Below, one piece after another: positions 25,719-33,899 of a stretch of DNA of 64,000 nt (positions within the stretch are counted from its first letter, which is position 1; every line of letters starts with the position of its first letter). The notes under the pieces are model-generated. The model ran no database searches and was not told the origin of the DNA. It saw only the letters and a program-made list of their open reading frames with translations. The stretch is from a virus, in IMG/VR virus record IMGVR_UViG_3300044568_003163, positions 78,879 through 142,878 of that record. One strand, given 5' to 3'. The translations under genes were made by a program, and so were the position numbers.

Positions 25719-25782
25719 TTATAAGTAAAACTAATCATTTTTTGCGACATAAAGAAATAAAAACTGTTAAATTAATGTTAAA
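25719..25782 (-). promoter_or_regulatory. Class B promoter module B1
   Basis: The minus strand carries TGTCGC, then ATGATTAG, then TTTTACTTATAA before the ATG at 25700. This arrangement recurs at four other sites in the window and differs from class A mainly in the -7 region (TAGTTTTA in place of TATATTTG). The upstream GTTAATAAC block is degenerate here. Confidence 0.65.
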
Positions 25783-26152
25783 GTTTTTCATAATGATGTT
25801 GAGCCCAATATGCAGGACCTCCATAATAAGTACAGATTTCTTCACCAATTTCTATATCTCGAATAGCAAAAAAGGTTACGGCTTTATGGTCTCTAGGAAA
25901 TTTCCAAGATGCATTATTTTTATCTGCATGATTGTAGATGCAACCATATCCGAAAGGAATAATGTACTCAAAATCTCGACCGTTCGTAGGTAATATGAAC
26001 CGATAATCTAAGAGCAAATCACCATCCTTAGGAATAATCACATAATGGCATTCCTCAATAATTTCATCTTTAAGGATTTTTTCAGTAGCGAATACACCTA
26101 ATCCTTTACCTTCGGTATGGTCGATTTTTATTTTTGTAGGAACTTTAAACAT
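25778..26152 (-). CDS. SET-domain protein, probable protein-lysine methyltransferase
   Basis: All SET motifs are visible in 124 aa: GKGLGVFA (15-22), the pseudoknot segment CIYNHADKNN (71-80) corresponding to NHSxxPN, and IGEEICTYYG (102-111), the ExxxxxxYG end that closes the active site. This is the compact size of viral SET proteins. The enzyme would transfer methyl from S-adenosylmethionine to lysines of host or phage proteins. No pre- or post-SET cysteines are seen. It follows a 58-aa cysteine-containing gene by overlap. Target unknown. Confidence 0.85.
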   Translation of the reverse strand: MFKVPTKIKIDHTEGKGLGVFATEKILKDEIIEECHYVIIPKDGDLLLDYRFILPTNGRDFEYIIPFGYGCIYNHADKNNASWKFPRDHKAVTFFAIRDIEIGEEICTYYGGPAYWAQHHYEKL

Positions 26153-26321
26153 GTCTTAATTTTATTTGATATTTGTAGGCGAACGTAACGGTTTGACCAC
26201 GTTCTAAGGCCTTAATAAAATTTGAATATCTCCATGGTAAAAAAATCATATTGAAATAAACAAAGCAATATTCTAAATTACTTAGTTCTTTATATTTACG
26301 GCAACATACACATCTACTCAT
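26145..26321 (-). CDS. Small Cys-containing protein, 58 aa
   Basis: ATG at 26321 overlaps the upstream stop (TAATG), and its stop overlaps the SET gene start by 8 bases. The protein starts MSRCVCCRKYKELSN, with three cysteines that could form half of a zinc site, and is otherwise hydrophobic-aromatic. Function unknown. Confidence 0.65.
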   Translation of the reverse strand: MSRCVCCRKYKELSNLEYCFVYFNMIFLPWRYSNFIKALERGQTVTFAYKYQIKLRHV

Positions 26322-26620
26322 TATATCATCGATTTAATTTGTTCTAAAGCATTTTCTCCTTTAATAGCCGCAATACCATCTCGGATAAATATTGCTCGGT
26401 CATAATATTCTCTTTCGGCAAACCAAGTTTCCATGTTTTTTAGGATTCTTAATTTTTTTTCTTCGGAGAATTCTACTTGTTTGTTCCAATTTTCTACTCC
26501 TGCTTTATATACAATATCATAAGCAGCAATAACAGAAAGTTCCATGTCAATTTCAAATTGTTCTTTTGCTTTAACAATGTCTAGTGGATCTAGTTCGTCG
26601 TTCATAAAATCGTTTTCCAT
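26321..26620 (-). CDS. Hypothetical protein with UVR-like C-terminal motif, 99 aa
   Basis: An acidic helical protein. Its C-terminal AEREYYDRAIFIRDGIAAI resembles the UVR motif (helix-turn-helix hairpin of UvrB/UvrC and McsA). The match is short, so I treat this as a hint only. It lies between the small membrane gene and the 58-aa gene. Confidence 0.72.
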   Translation of the reverse strand: MENDFMNDELDPLDIVKAKEQFEIDMELSVIAAYDIVYKAGVENWNKQVEFSEEKKLRILKNMETWFAEREYYDRAIFIRDGIAAIKGENALEQIKSMI

Positions 26621-26622
26621 AA

Positions 26623-26859
26623 TTATATTTTAGTTTGATTATCTACTAATTGAGCTTTAAAGATTGCTCTTACCATATAGATGGCAGAGAATAAAAATGC
26701 AAAGAAACATGCAGATTCGATAGGATTAAGATATGCAAGATATAAAATTCCAATTGCAAAAATTACAGCTTTTGAAAATGCAAGTCCGCATATGATTGAA
26801 ATGGATAATATAGCTATCCATGATAGAGAATTAATCCAATTCGATATTTTGATTTTCAT
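26623..26859 (-). CDS. Small membrane protein, 78 aa
   Basis: Two to three hydrophobic spans (about 10-30, 32-42 and 48-68) with a short polar tail. First gene behind module A6. No family recognised. Confidence 0.75.
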   Translation of the reverse strand: MKIKISNWINSLSWIAILSISIICGLAFSKAVIFAIGILYLAYLNPIESACFFAFLFSAIYMVRAIFKAQLVDNQTKI

Positions 26860-26873
26860 AATTTGAAGTTTTA

Positions 26874-26936
26874 ATTATAGTGTAAATATAACAAAAAAAC
26901 TCGATACTAAAAAATATCGAGTCGAAAGTTATTAAC
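26874..26936 (-). promoter_or_regulatory. Terminator-promoter module A6
   Basis: Minus-strand order: GTTAATAAC (26936-26928), a 7-bp hairpin CTCGATA/TATCGAG (arms 26921-26915 and 26906-26900), T7, and the -7 box TATATTTA (26890-26883). It follows the glycosyltransferase gene, whose last codons (Asn-Cys-stop) run into it. Confidence 0.75.
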
Positions 26937-28011
26937 AATTGTACTTAAAGAATTCTGAGAACTTTTCTTTATAGAATTCGATATCCTTAGATAATTTGAC
27001 ATAATCCGAACATTTGTAAATTTCCTTGATTGCTGATTCATAATCGATAGTTTCTATCAAAGATTTAATTCCATCCATACTCACTACATATTTATCGAAC
27101 AATTTCGATAATTCCGGATAGTGTTGAAGTCCTATCTTATATTGAGTTTCTTCATGAATTAAAGGTATCGTTTTCATTGCCAATGCCTCGTAAAAACGAA
27201 CTGAACTAAAATGATTTTTATCGTATGATGGAACGATTAAAGTAAACTTAGACTTACATAAGAATTCGTTATAAATTCTATTGTTTACCATGTTGTCTCG
27301 CTTTTTAAATTTGTCTTTTACAAAAACGTTAAATCCTTTGATTGATTGTAGTTCAATAAGCGAATCTGATAAATGAGCTCTATCTTTACTTAATACCGTA
27401 CAACCAAAGGTAAAATCTTCGGTCTTTCTTTCAATCGGTAAGTCCTTCTTAAAAATAAATCCATATTCCACGTATGGAAGATATTTTAAGTTAGTTTCTG
27501 GCGAATCATAAAAGTAAAAACGATTTTTTATTGCATCATATTCATGAGGATCCGATACTATATGCAAAGCCTCAATTCCTTTAATTTCGGTAATGTAATA
27601 GTTTGTTAGTATTCCTCTAGTCGAATGAAAGACAATATTAAATTTGTTTAAGTACTCATCGTCTTCTAAAGAATTTTTGTAATGTAATTCTGATTTTGTA
27701 TCTCCACCTAATCGATGGTCACCCATTATATTTAAGTAAAAAACTAAATATCTATCGATTGAATATTTTTCAATAATAGAATCTATAGAAGCCCAATAGG
27801 CTTTCCATGATTTACCCTTTTCGGTTTTAACAATTGTAATATTTTTAACGTTTGCCACATTAGGAAAACTACGTAAAAATGTACTATCGCTATATCGATT
27901 AATAATGTAGTAGTGATTAACTTCGTCAAGCTCAATAAATTTAATATATGAGTTGAATTTGTTTGCCTCAAATCGAGACAGTGCTTTATCAAAGTTTAGT
28001 AATATGTTCAT
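26932..28011 (-). CDS. Glycosyltransferase-like protein, 359 aa
   Basis: The C-terminal half has the layout of GT-B glycosyltransferases: IYNEFLCKSKFTLIVPSYDK, then SSVRFYEALAMKTIPLI, where the family binds the sugar nucleotide, and a helical tail. The N-terminal half is a mixed alpha/beta domain with HRLGGDTKSELHY. It would transfer a sugar to an unknown acceptor: phage DNA bases, host surface polymer or protein. Under module A7 it follows the esterase/PAP2 gene, which favours an envelope acceptor. Family call moderate. Confidence 0.65.
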   Translation of the reverse strand: MNILLNFDKALSRFEANKFNSYIKFIELDEVNHYYIINRYSDSTFLRSFPNVANVKNITIVKTEKGKSWKAYWASIDSIIEKYSIDRYLVFYLNIMGDHRLGGDTKSELHYKNSLEDDEYLNKFNIVFHSTRGILTNYYITEIKGIEALHIVSDPHEYDAIKNRFYFYDSPETNLKYLPYVEYGFIFKKDLPIERKTEDFTFGCTVLSKDRAHLSDSLIELQSIKGFNVFVKDKFKKRDNMVNNRIYNEFLCKSKFTLIVPSYDKNHFSSVRFYEALAMKTIPLIHEETQYKIGLQHYPELSKLFDKYVVSMDGIKSLIETIDYESAIKEIYKCSDYVKLSKDIEFYKEKFSEFFKYNC

Positions 28012-28035
28012 TTACTCTTCTTTTTTGTTTATATG

Positions 28036-29649
28036 CTAGGATTTAGCAAGAGTTTCTTTCTTTGCTAATGCAATTCCTATTTTCTTTCCTTCTTCAACAT
28101 CTGAAGGATAATGAACTCCTGATAGGATTCTTGAGTTACCTATTTTATCAGCCAATTCACTCAATGAATTAGCTAAATGAGGATATTTGTTTGCTAACAT
28201 ACAAGCCATATAATGAGCACCACATGAATGCCCAGAAGGAAACGAATATGTGTTTGATGTAGTTCCACTTAAAGGAACTATGTTATGAGACATATATGGT
28301 CTAAGTCTTTGCCAAGCAACTTTCATGTTATTCACTAATTCAATATTGCCGTCATGCTTCCATAAGTCTTTTAATTCTTTCATTGAAGGTTTTTCTCCTC
28401 TGATGGTTAACCATTGATAGAAAAGTTCAGGTGGCGAATCATTTGCAGCAAGTGCAAATTTTTTATCTTCTTCGGTAGCTCTCTTCATTTCACTCTTAAC
28501 TAATCCAATTTCATGATTATCTTCGATTGTAAGATTTCCAGCTGGTGGCATTTTACCTAAGAAGTTATGATGTAAGGTGTTTGAAATTTCTTCTGGCAAA
28601 AATGAATAATCAGCACCAACACCCGGTGCATCAGTAGCCCATTCTTCGTTTATGCTTTCAAATAGAGGAGTTTCTTCTAATGCAATAAGTAAACCTATTC
28701 CATCTTTAGCCATCTTCCAATGAAATCCCGGTTTTATGTTATCTTTTATCAATTCAACATAAACTCTACCTCTCTTATTTAATTTACCTTCTTCGGTTTC
28801 TTCTCCAGGAGAATCAGCACCTACAAAATAAACTGTAACTGAAGGATGGAGATTTAGATACTCTTCGATGATAGCTTGGATAGTAGAAAAAACTTTACTA
28901 ACCTCAGTCATAGAAGATAATCCATTACCAGCAGATTTTAATTTATCAGATTCAAAGAAACATAAAGTAGATTTTAAAGCTAACGCATTAAACTTAACGA
29001 TGTAATGGTCGCTTGAACCTGAAAATTGAACTCTGGAATTACCATGATTACTAGCTATAATAGTCCATGGATATTTAAAATCAGTAAGCTTTCTTTCGTT
29101 TAAAGAATTTTTAGTATTTGCCATGTAATTCAATCTCATTCCTTTAGGAATGCCTTGATAAACTCCTTCGTTCTTTTTAAGGAATTTATTTTCACAATAA
29201 TTTACCCATTTAGAGAATATGTCAATAGGAGTTCGATGGCCATTATTTTCGTAGTTTTGATAGAATGTACCTATTCCGTGTTTTAGGAAATATATGTTAC
29301 TTTCTTTAGGGACTATGTCATCGTCGTTTCTACCAAATACTATGGTATTGACTGCACGTTTAGTTCCCATTCTAACTATTGGGTCGAATGATCGACTATG
29401 GACTGCCGGATTAAAAAGTAATGTAGGTATTCCGGTTAATGTGCCTATGCAATAAGCAAACCAACCACCCATAGAAGAACCTATTAGGAGATCGATTTTA
29501 TTTTTCTTAACTTCGGCTAAGGTTTTTTCGAAAAGTCCGTTGTCGTGATAGTCCATTGGTGGATCGTAAACATAATCAAACTTTTCTAAGAATTCGTTTT
29601 TGTCAGTTTTAGGTGAGGACTCAAGTCCATGGAAGAATGCAACTCGCAT
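28036..29649 (-). CDS. Fusion: serine esterase, middle domain, PAP2-type phosphatase, 537 aa
   Basis: N-terminal residues (about 1-150) form an alpha/beta-hydrolase of the YqiA/UPF0227 type with the nucleophile elbow IGSSMGGW and late NGHRT (His). The middle (about 160-400) is unassigned. The C-terminus (about 410-530) has all three PAP2 motifs: KVAWQRLRP, SFPSGHS and SRILSGVHYPSD. PAP2 enzymes remove phosphate from lipids or sugar phosphates. No signal peptide or membrane span is seen, so both active sites face the cytosol. Co-transcription with a glycosyltransferase suggests lipid or surface modification; this is inference. Confidence 0.8.
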   Translation of the reverse strand: MRVAFFHGLESSPKTDKNEFLEKFDYVYDPPMDYHDNGLFEKTLAEVKKNKIDLLIGSSMGGWFAYCIGTLTGIPTLLFNPAVHSRSFDPIVRMGTKRAVNTIVFGRNDDDIVPKESNIYFLKHGIGTFYQNYENNGHRTPIDIFSKWVNYCENKFLKKNEGVYQGIPKGMRLNYMANTKNSLNERKLTDFKYPWTIIASNHGNSRVQFSGSSDHYIVKFNALALKSTLCFFESDKLKSAGNGLSSMTEVSKVFSTIQAIIEEYLNLHPSVTVYFVGADSPGEETEEGKLNKRGRVYVELIKDNIKPGFHWKMAKDGIGLLIALEETPLFESINEEWATDAPGVGADYSFLPEEISNTLHHNFLGKMPPAGNLTIEDNHEIGLVKSEMKRATEEDKKFALAANDSPPELFYQWLTIRGEKPSMKELKDLWKHDGNIELVNNMKVAWQRLRPYMSHNIVPLSGTTSNTYSFPSGHSCGAHYMACMLANKYPHLANSLSELADKIGNSRILSGVHYPSDVEEGKKIGIALAKKETLAKS

Positions 29650-29653
29650 AAGT

Positions 29654-29702
29654 GGTATTTATTTATAGTACAAATATAATCATTTTCCTATTCAATAGGA
29701 AA
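29654..29702 (-). promoter_or_regulatory. Terminator-promoter module A7
   Basis: A perfect 9-bp inverted repeat TTTCCTATT/AATAGGAAA with a one-base centre (29684-29702) lies just upstream of the -7 box TATATTTG (29678-29671) and the ACTATAAATA that follows. It separates the packaged-protein cassette from the esterase/PAP2 operon. The hairpin differs in sequence from other modules. Confidence 0.65.
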
Positions 29703-29725
29703 TTAAATTGAATTAATTATTAACA

Positions 29726-30319
29726 TTATGCTCTTGGTCGTCCTAACATAATTTTGTCGTGAGCTCCACCAGCAATATTTCTAGTGTACCAACCATCACC
29801 AGAAGCATCTGGCATAGTACCAATCCATTGAACTTGTTTACCTAAAACTTTAGTAACTACATCAATATCAGTTACTACTGGCACATCATATTTGTTGATT
29901 AAGATTTCCGCGATTTTACCAGAAACTTCGATATAGAATCCCATCTTTTTAAGGTCGACTCCTCTAGCTTCAATGTAAGCACGTTTAGCATCTTTGGTTC
30001 CGTCATGTCCTACTCCTGAGAATTTAACTCCAAATTTAGTTCTTTGACCAAACATTACCATATCAAAATCTCTGGTTCCGTGAATATCTTCACCTTCCCA
30101 ATAATTCCAATCTGGATCTGCAAACACATCTTCAGGAGATTTTATTTTAATGTGACCTCCAATTTCGGCATATGCCGTTTGTATCAAATCGAAAAATTCT
30201 CCAGCTAATTCTGGATATTTCTTATGATTGAATAGTAAAGCCTTTCCTCTTGGTGGTTTTAAATCACCAGAAGAAGTTATTTCGTTTACGTACTCTTCGT
30301 ATTTTTTAAATGTTGTCAT
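29726..30319 (-). CDS. Leader-bearing putative packaged protein, 197 aa (paralogue of the next gene)
   Basis: It begins MTTFKKYEEYVNE, the leader shared across this cassette, with a T4-like processing end (V-N-E) before residue 14. The rest is mixed alpha/beta, with GKALLFNHKKYPELAGEFFD and a C-terminal WYTRNIAGGAHDKIMLG. It resembles the upstream 185-aa protein in the order of segments (e.g. VPVVTDIDVVTKVLG versus VPVVDDFEVIQNIVG). No named family. Last gene of the cassette; its start overlaps the upstream stop by 4 bases. Confidence 0.8.
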   Translation of the reverse strand: MTTFKKYEEYVNEITSSGDLKPPRGKALLFNHKKYPELAGEFFDLIQTAYAEIGGHIKIKSPEDVFADPDWNYWEGEDIHGTRDFDMVMFGQRTKFGVKFSGVGHDGTKDAKRAYIEARGVDLKKMGFYIEVSGKIAEILINKYDVPVVTDIDVVTKVLGKQVQWIGTMPDASGDGWYTRNIAGGAHDKIMLGRPRA

Positions 30320-30873
30320 TTTAATTTACCGTATATTCGTTTTGTAATTCGTTTTCCTGCTTTTGAAAGAAATCTAGAGTAATATCCGTCTTCTTCCATT
30401 TGTGGTTGTTTATGCTTACCTACAATATTTTGAATTACTTCAAAATCATCTACTACTGGAACTTTAGAATCCACTAAGATTTCTTCCATTCTTTTCGATG
30501 CTTCGATAAACCAACCTTTAGTATTTACTAAGTCAATAACTTTCGTTATCAATTCTCGTTTAGCACCTTTCTTTTCGTTAGTACCTAATAGAGCAATCTT
30601 GTTTCCATAAGCAGTTTCCTTATAAATAATGAATGCATCTGGTTTGTGATCGGAATCTACGTCTTTTAGATAAGTAGCTTTATATTTCGTCTTTAATTCA
30701 TGAGCATCATCAGCAGAAAAATCTAGACCTTCTTTAGAATATGTATCGGTGTACATTTTCCAAATTAAGTCTTCTGCCTCTTTATCTAATTTAGACATAT
30801 CAATATTAACCCACTTACCAGTAGGAATCGACATTTCACTTACAAATTCGTTATATTTTTTAAATTGTGTCAT
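30316..30873 (-). CDS. Leader-bearing putative packaged protein, 185 aa
   Basis: The leader MTQFKKYNEFVSE is followed by a mixed alpha/beta domain with KPDAFIIYKETAYGNKIALL and a strongly basic C-terminus (KAGKRITKRIYGKLK). It is paralogous to the downstream 197-aa protein. The basic end may contact DNA in the capsid. Start and stop overlap neighbours by 4 bases each. Confidence 0.8.
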   Translation of the reverse strand: MTQFKKYNEFVSEMSIPTGKWVNIDMSKLDKEAEDLIWKMYTDTYSKEGLDFSADDAHELKTKYKATYLKDVDSDHKPDAFIIYKETAYGNKIALLGTNEKKGAKRELITKVIDLVNTKGWFIEASKRMEEILVDSKVPVVDDFEVIQNIVGKHKQPQMEEDGYYSRFLSKAGKRITKRIYGKLK

Positions 30874-31340
30874 TTTATTAGTTTTACCGATTTTTTAGGT
30901 TCAATTACAACTACATTAGTTGTACGTATATATTTGTTTCCTTTTACTGGATGACTTCCGGCATCCATAATATTTTGAAAGACTATTCCATCAAAACCTT
31001 TATCTATAGCTGCTCTAACAAAATGGTCAGTCTTTATAGATTTAATTTCAGGATTTGGTTTGTATCTATCGAAATCTTCGGGTTTCATTCCTAATTTTTT
31101 AGCTTCGGCTTTTGCAGCTATCTCAGGTAACCACCAACCTTCAGCTGAACTAAAATCTAAAGTAACAAATTTCTTAAGGATGATTTGATATGGTCCAGTA
31201 ACCTTTCCGTAAGATTGTGCTATTAATAAACTATCAGTAAAATATATTGGTTTGTTAAAATCTACATCTCCACCATGATACATCAAATCAAATTTTTCTG
31301 ATTCGTTTAAGAACTCGTCATATTTTTTAAATGTCGTCAT
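30870..31340 (-). CDS. Leader-bearing ADP-ribosyltransferase-like protein, 156 aa
   Basis: After the leader MTTFKKYDEFLNE, the sequence LMYHGGD (H22), IYFTDSLLIAQSYG (Tyr-Gly in the second motif) and GFDGIVFQNI follows the H-Y-[E/Q] layout of ADP-ribosyltransferases of the polyvalent-protein type. Such enzymes move ADP-ribose from NAD+ onto host proteins. T4 packages a comparable enzyme, Alt, with a similar leader. It would be injected with the DNA. The third catalytic residue is not certain from sequence alone. Confidence 0.72.
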   Translation of the reverse strand: MTTFKKYDEFLNESEKFDLMYHGGDVDFNKPIYFTDSLLIAQSYGKVTGPYQIILKKFVTLDFSSAEGWWLPEIAAKAEAKKLGMKPEDFDRYKPNPEIKSIKTDHFVRAAIDKGFDGIVFQNIMDAGSHPVKGNKYIRTTNVVVIEPKKSVKLIK

Positions 31341-31732
31341 TAATCTCCAGTTCCTTTGTATATTATTTTAATTGCCTTAGCAGGAATATTTTCAAATGTA
31401 ATTATACGTTTGTCTTTCAAATCAAAATTTGGATCTACGTACCATATATTCTTAAGATTAGTTGTATCTATTTGATAGATGTCATCATCATAAGTTGAAT
31501 CCCACCAATCTTTCTTATTATCACTATTAACTGCAAATATAACTTTGCCATCAATATTGGTGTCAGATAACCAAGTCTCACTTTTACCTTTAGTAATCAA
31601 TCCTTCTTTAGAAATAATATTTCTATAATGAGGATTTGATGTATGATATAAGTATCTGTTTGGTTTTACTTCAATTAAGCGAGAATTAGCACTTTCATTT
31701 ATCCATTTTTCGTATAGAGGCAAATTTCTCAT
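31340..31732 (-). CDS. Leader-bearing second ADP-ribosyltransferase-like protein, 130 aa
   Basis: The leader MRNLPLYEKWINE precedes NRYLYHTSNPHYRNIISKEGL (H30 in the first ART motif) and KVIFAVNSD. The pattern YHTS...I..EGL...IFA is seen in short ART-fold proteins (KptA/DarT-like edge). A late acidic/aromatic region (YDDDIYQIDT) could hold the final motif. Its substrate is unknown. Packaged role inferred from the leader. Confidence 0.62.
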   Translation of the reverse strand: MRNLPLYEKWINESANSRLIEVKPNRYLYHTSNPHYRNIISKEGLITKGKSETWLSDTNIDGKVIFAVNSDNKKDWWDSTYDDDIYQIDTTNLKNIWYVDPNFDLKDKRIITFENIPAKAIKIIYKGTGD

Positions 31733-32130
31733 ATCTTTGCTTTAAGTATTTTCATATTAATAGCCTTGTCTCCTTTTATGATTTGTGATGCTATTCGATG
31801 ATGTCCATCAAAAACGATTACTGTTCCATTTTTAAATTGTACACCAGTAGGCATTTCGGTCTTTTTACTTTTTGAATATAAATTAACCGTAGTTGAATTC
31901 AAATAATCTTGATTTGGAACTATTTTGTTTATGTCTATAGATAAAGTTTTAGCTTTATCGAATGCCTTAATTTTTAAATTTGCGTTATCCTCTTCATCGT
32001 ATCCTAATTCAGATCTCCAAAAATCCTTCATATCTAAATATGAATCCGTAGTCATCTTTTGTTTGAATACGTTTAACAATTTCGTATTATCCTCATTAAG
32101 CCAGTCTTCATATATAGGCAAATTTCTCAT
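31729..32130 (-). CDS. Leader-bearing ParB/Srx-like protein, 133 aa
   Basis: The leader MRNLPIYEDWLNE is followed by a helical part and then VQFKNGTVIVFDGHHRIASQ, which matches the ParB/sulfiredoxin-fold signature DGHHR that binds nucleotide. KAINMKILKAKI closes the fold. ParB-like proteins include nucleases and CTPases. Its presence among packaged proteins suggests DNA or nucleotide handling early in infection. Confidence 0.7.
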   Translation of the reverse strand: MRNLPIYEDWLNEDNTKLLNVFKQKMTTDSYLDMKDFWRSELGYDEEDNANLKIKAFDKAKTLSIDINKIVPNQDYLNSTTVNLYSKSKKTEMPTGVQFKNGTVIVFDGHHRIASQIIKGDKAINMKILKAKI

Positions 32131-33212
32131 TACAGAAGATTCTTTTTAGCTCTTTTTATATATTCGGTAACTAAACCTCGGATTTTGTTCATTGCCGCTA
32201 TTGCAGCCGGAGTTTCAGCCTTATTGAATTTAGGAGAGTTATAAGCTTCCATCATTCCTTTCTCATATTGTTTTACTACTGCCTGCATAAATTCTTTTGC
32301 CGACTTATATTTTAAAACAGTACCAAATTCTCCTATTTGTTCAAGAGTATCAGCCACCGCTAATATTCCATCACACAAATCATCAAATGTAGGAGAATCA
32401 GGATTAACACCTTTCCATTGTTGTAATGATTCAGAAGGCACAAAAGGCTTTCCAGGATTAGATTGGTCCCAAAAGAATCTAGCAATATCCATCATAAAAG
32501 TAGACGAACTTAAAGTAATTAATCGATCTTCAACATTTGAACGTTTAGAATAAGGCACCATTAAATCACCTTGAAATCTTGCTCTAATTCCTCTTGGTTG
32601 TATTGAAATTTCTAAAGCCTCACCGAATGACGAGTATAACTTACCAATTACAAATCCTTTAACGTTTTTCTCTGGAGTAAAACGGAAAACTGCCCATGAT
32701 GAATATTCTTTATGAGTTACCACTAAGTCCACTTGCACATAACCTATTTCACCAGTTCTTAAAGGAACTGTTACTAATAATTTTAGAGATGCATCAGTAG
32801 AAATAGATTTTGTTTCTTCTACGTCTATACCTTCAGGTGTTTCAGCTTCTAGCCACATTAGCAGCTCTTGATTATACAATTTAACAGTAGCAATCTCATC
32901 AGCTCGTGGATCTTTACTTGTAAGTTTAAGTACCGGATATGCGATCATGTAATCTACATCTCCGTATAATTTTTCAGGTTGATTTTTTAAATCATCTTCC
33001 CACCAAGTACCAGATCCTATAGGCTTCAAAAAGTCTAAAGATGGTAATTCCAATTCTCGTAAATGTCCATTGAAATCTTCGGAAATCCTAGCTACGACCT
33101 TCGTTACTTTTTGGATAACGTCTGGAGTTAAAGGAGTTTCCTGAGTTTTAGTAGTTGACCAACCGCCTTCGTTGATAGTCAACCATTCGTTATATAGTTG
33201 TAAGTTTCTCAT
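32130..33212 (-). CDS. Leader-bearing nucleotidyltransferase-like protein, 360 aa
   Basis: The leader MRNLQLYNEWLTINE has the I-N-E processing end. The following domain has IGSGTWWEDD, then YGDVDYMIAYP and later YVQVDLVV: the GS...DxD...D arrangement of pol-beta nucleotidyltransferases, with all three acidic residues. The C-terminal half is helical and ends YIKRAKKNLL. It could add nucleotides to a protein, RNA or small molecule. It is the longest protein of the cassette. Confidence 0.7.
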   Translation of the reverse strand: MRNLQLYNEWLTINEGGWSTTKTQETPLTPDVIQKVTKVVARISEDFNGHLRELELPSLDFLKPIGSGTWWEDDLKNQPEKLYGDVDYMIAYPVLKLTSKDPRADEIATVKLYNQELLMWLEAETPEGIDVEETKSISTDASLKLLVTVPLRTGEIGYVQVDLVVTHKEYSSWAVFRFTPEKNVKGFVIGKLYSSFGEALEISIQPRGIRARFQGDLMVPYSKRSNVEDRLITLSSSTFMMDIARFFWDQSNPGKPFVPSESLQQWKGVNPDSPTFDDLCDGILAVADTLEQIGEFGTVLKYKSAKEFMQAVVKQYEKGMMEAYNSPKFNKAETPAAIAAMNKIRGLVTEYIKRAKKNLL

Positions 33213-33219
33213 AATTTTG

Positions 33220-33585
33220 TTATTCTATTAACTTTTCTACATAAGTGCAGGTTTCTCCTGCATCAAATCCCTTTTCGATAAGTAGTGATAGTGAGGCCGG
33301 TTTACACCAAGCATATACAAGCCAACCTGAATATTTACTTTGTACGTATTCCCATCGAGTATTCCAAAGTTTTCTAAAGATTCCTTTTCTTCTATGCTCT
33401 TCTTGTACCCAGGCATCTAAGAATTTAATCTTCTGATCCTTTTCTCTTTCCATATAGATATGGCCTACAATATCACCATTTATCATTGCAATCCAAGTTT
33501 CTAATTGCTGGGCATTGCTCTTTAGGTGAATTATTTTTATATCTTCTATAAAAGAATTCGATACTTCATTCAAAACATTACTCAT
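33220..33585 (-). CDS. GNAT acetyltransferase, 121 aa
   Basis: A GNAT fold is visible: strand GDIVGHIYME, then AWVQEEHRRKGIFRKLW with the acetyl-CoA loop (R/Q-x-x-G-x-x) and a C-terminal LIEKGFDAG. It starts MSNVLNEVSN, which has an LNE triplet but lacks the aromatic part of the cassette leader. GNATs acetylate amines of small molecules or proteins. Position within the cassette suggests delivery with the virion or an early role. Confidence 0.82.
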   Translation of the reverse strand: MSNVLNEVSNSFIEDIKIIHLKSNAQQLETWIAMINGDIVGHIYMEREKDQKIKFLDAWVQEEHRRKGIFRKLWNTRWEYVQSKYSGWLVYAWCKPASLSLLIEKGFDAGETCTYVEKLIE

Positions 33586-33601
33586 TATATTTATAAGTTT
33601 C

Positions 33602-33898
33602 TCATATTGCAGGTAAAGACAAATCTAATGTTTCTGGTATGTGTTTATATTTGTTGTAAACGTTATTAGACACTATGTAGGATTTGATAAATCTTTCCAT
33701 TTCTGCAATACTACCAAAGGTATGACCTCCGAAATCGATATCAATTCCTTTATAAAATGGAGTATAATTTGCAACAGTACGACCAGCTTGTTTTTGCTCT
33801 CTTTGTTTTTTCCAAATAATTCCGTCATTACCTTTTACTTCATCTGGCCATTTAGTAGATTCGTTAAGAAACTCGTCGTATTTTTTAAATTGTGTCAT
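33602..33898 (-). CDS. Leader-bearing putative packaged protein, 98 aa
   Basis: It has the leader MTQFKKYDEFLNE, then a short mixed domain (KWPDEVKGNDGIIWKKQREQ, ... GGHTFGSIAEMERFIKSYI). No known family. The start lies 2 bases after the flavodoxin-like gene. Confidence 0.75.
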   Translation of the reverse strand: MTQFKKYDEFLNESTKWPDEVKGNDGIIWKKQREQKQAGRTVANYTPFYKGIDIDFGGHTFGSIAEMERFIKSYIVSNNVYNKYKHIPETLDLSLPAI

Positions 33899-33899
33899 A

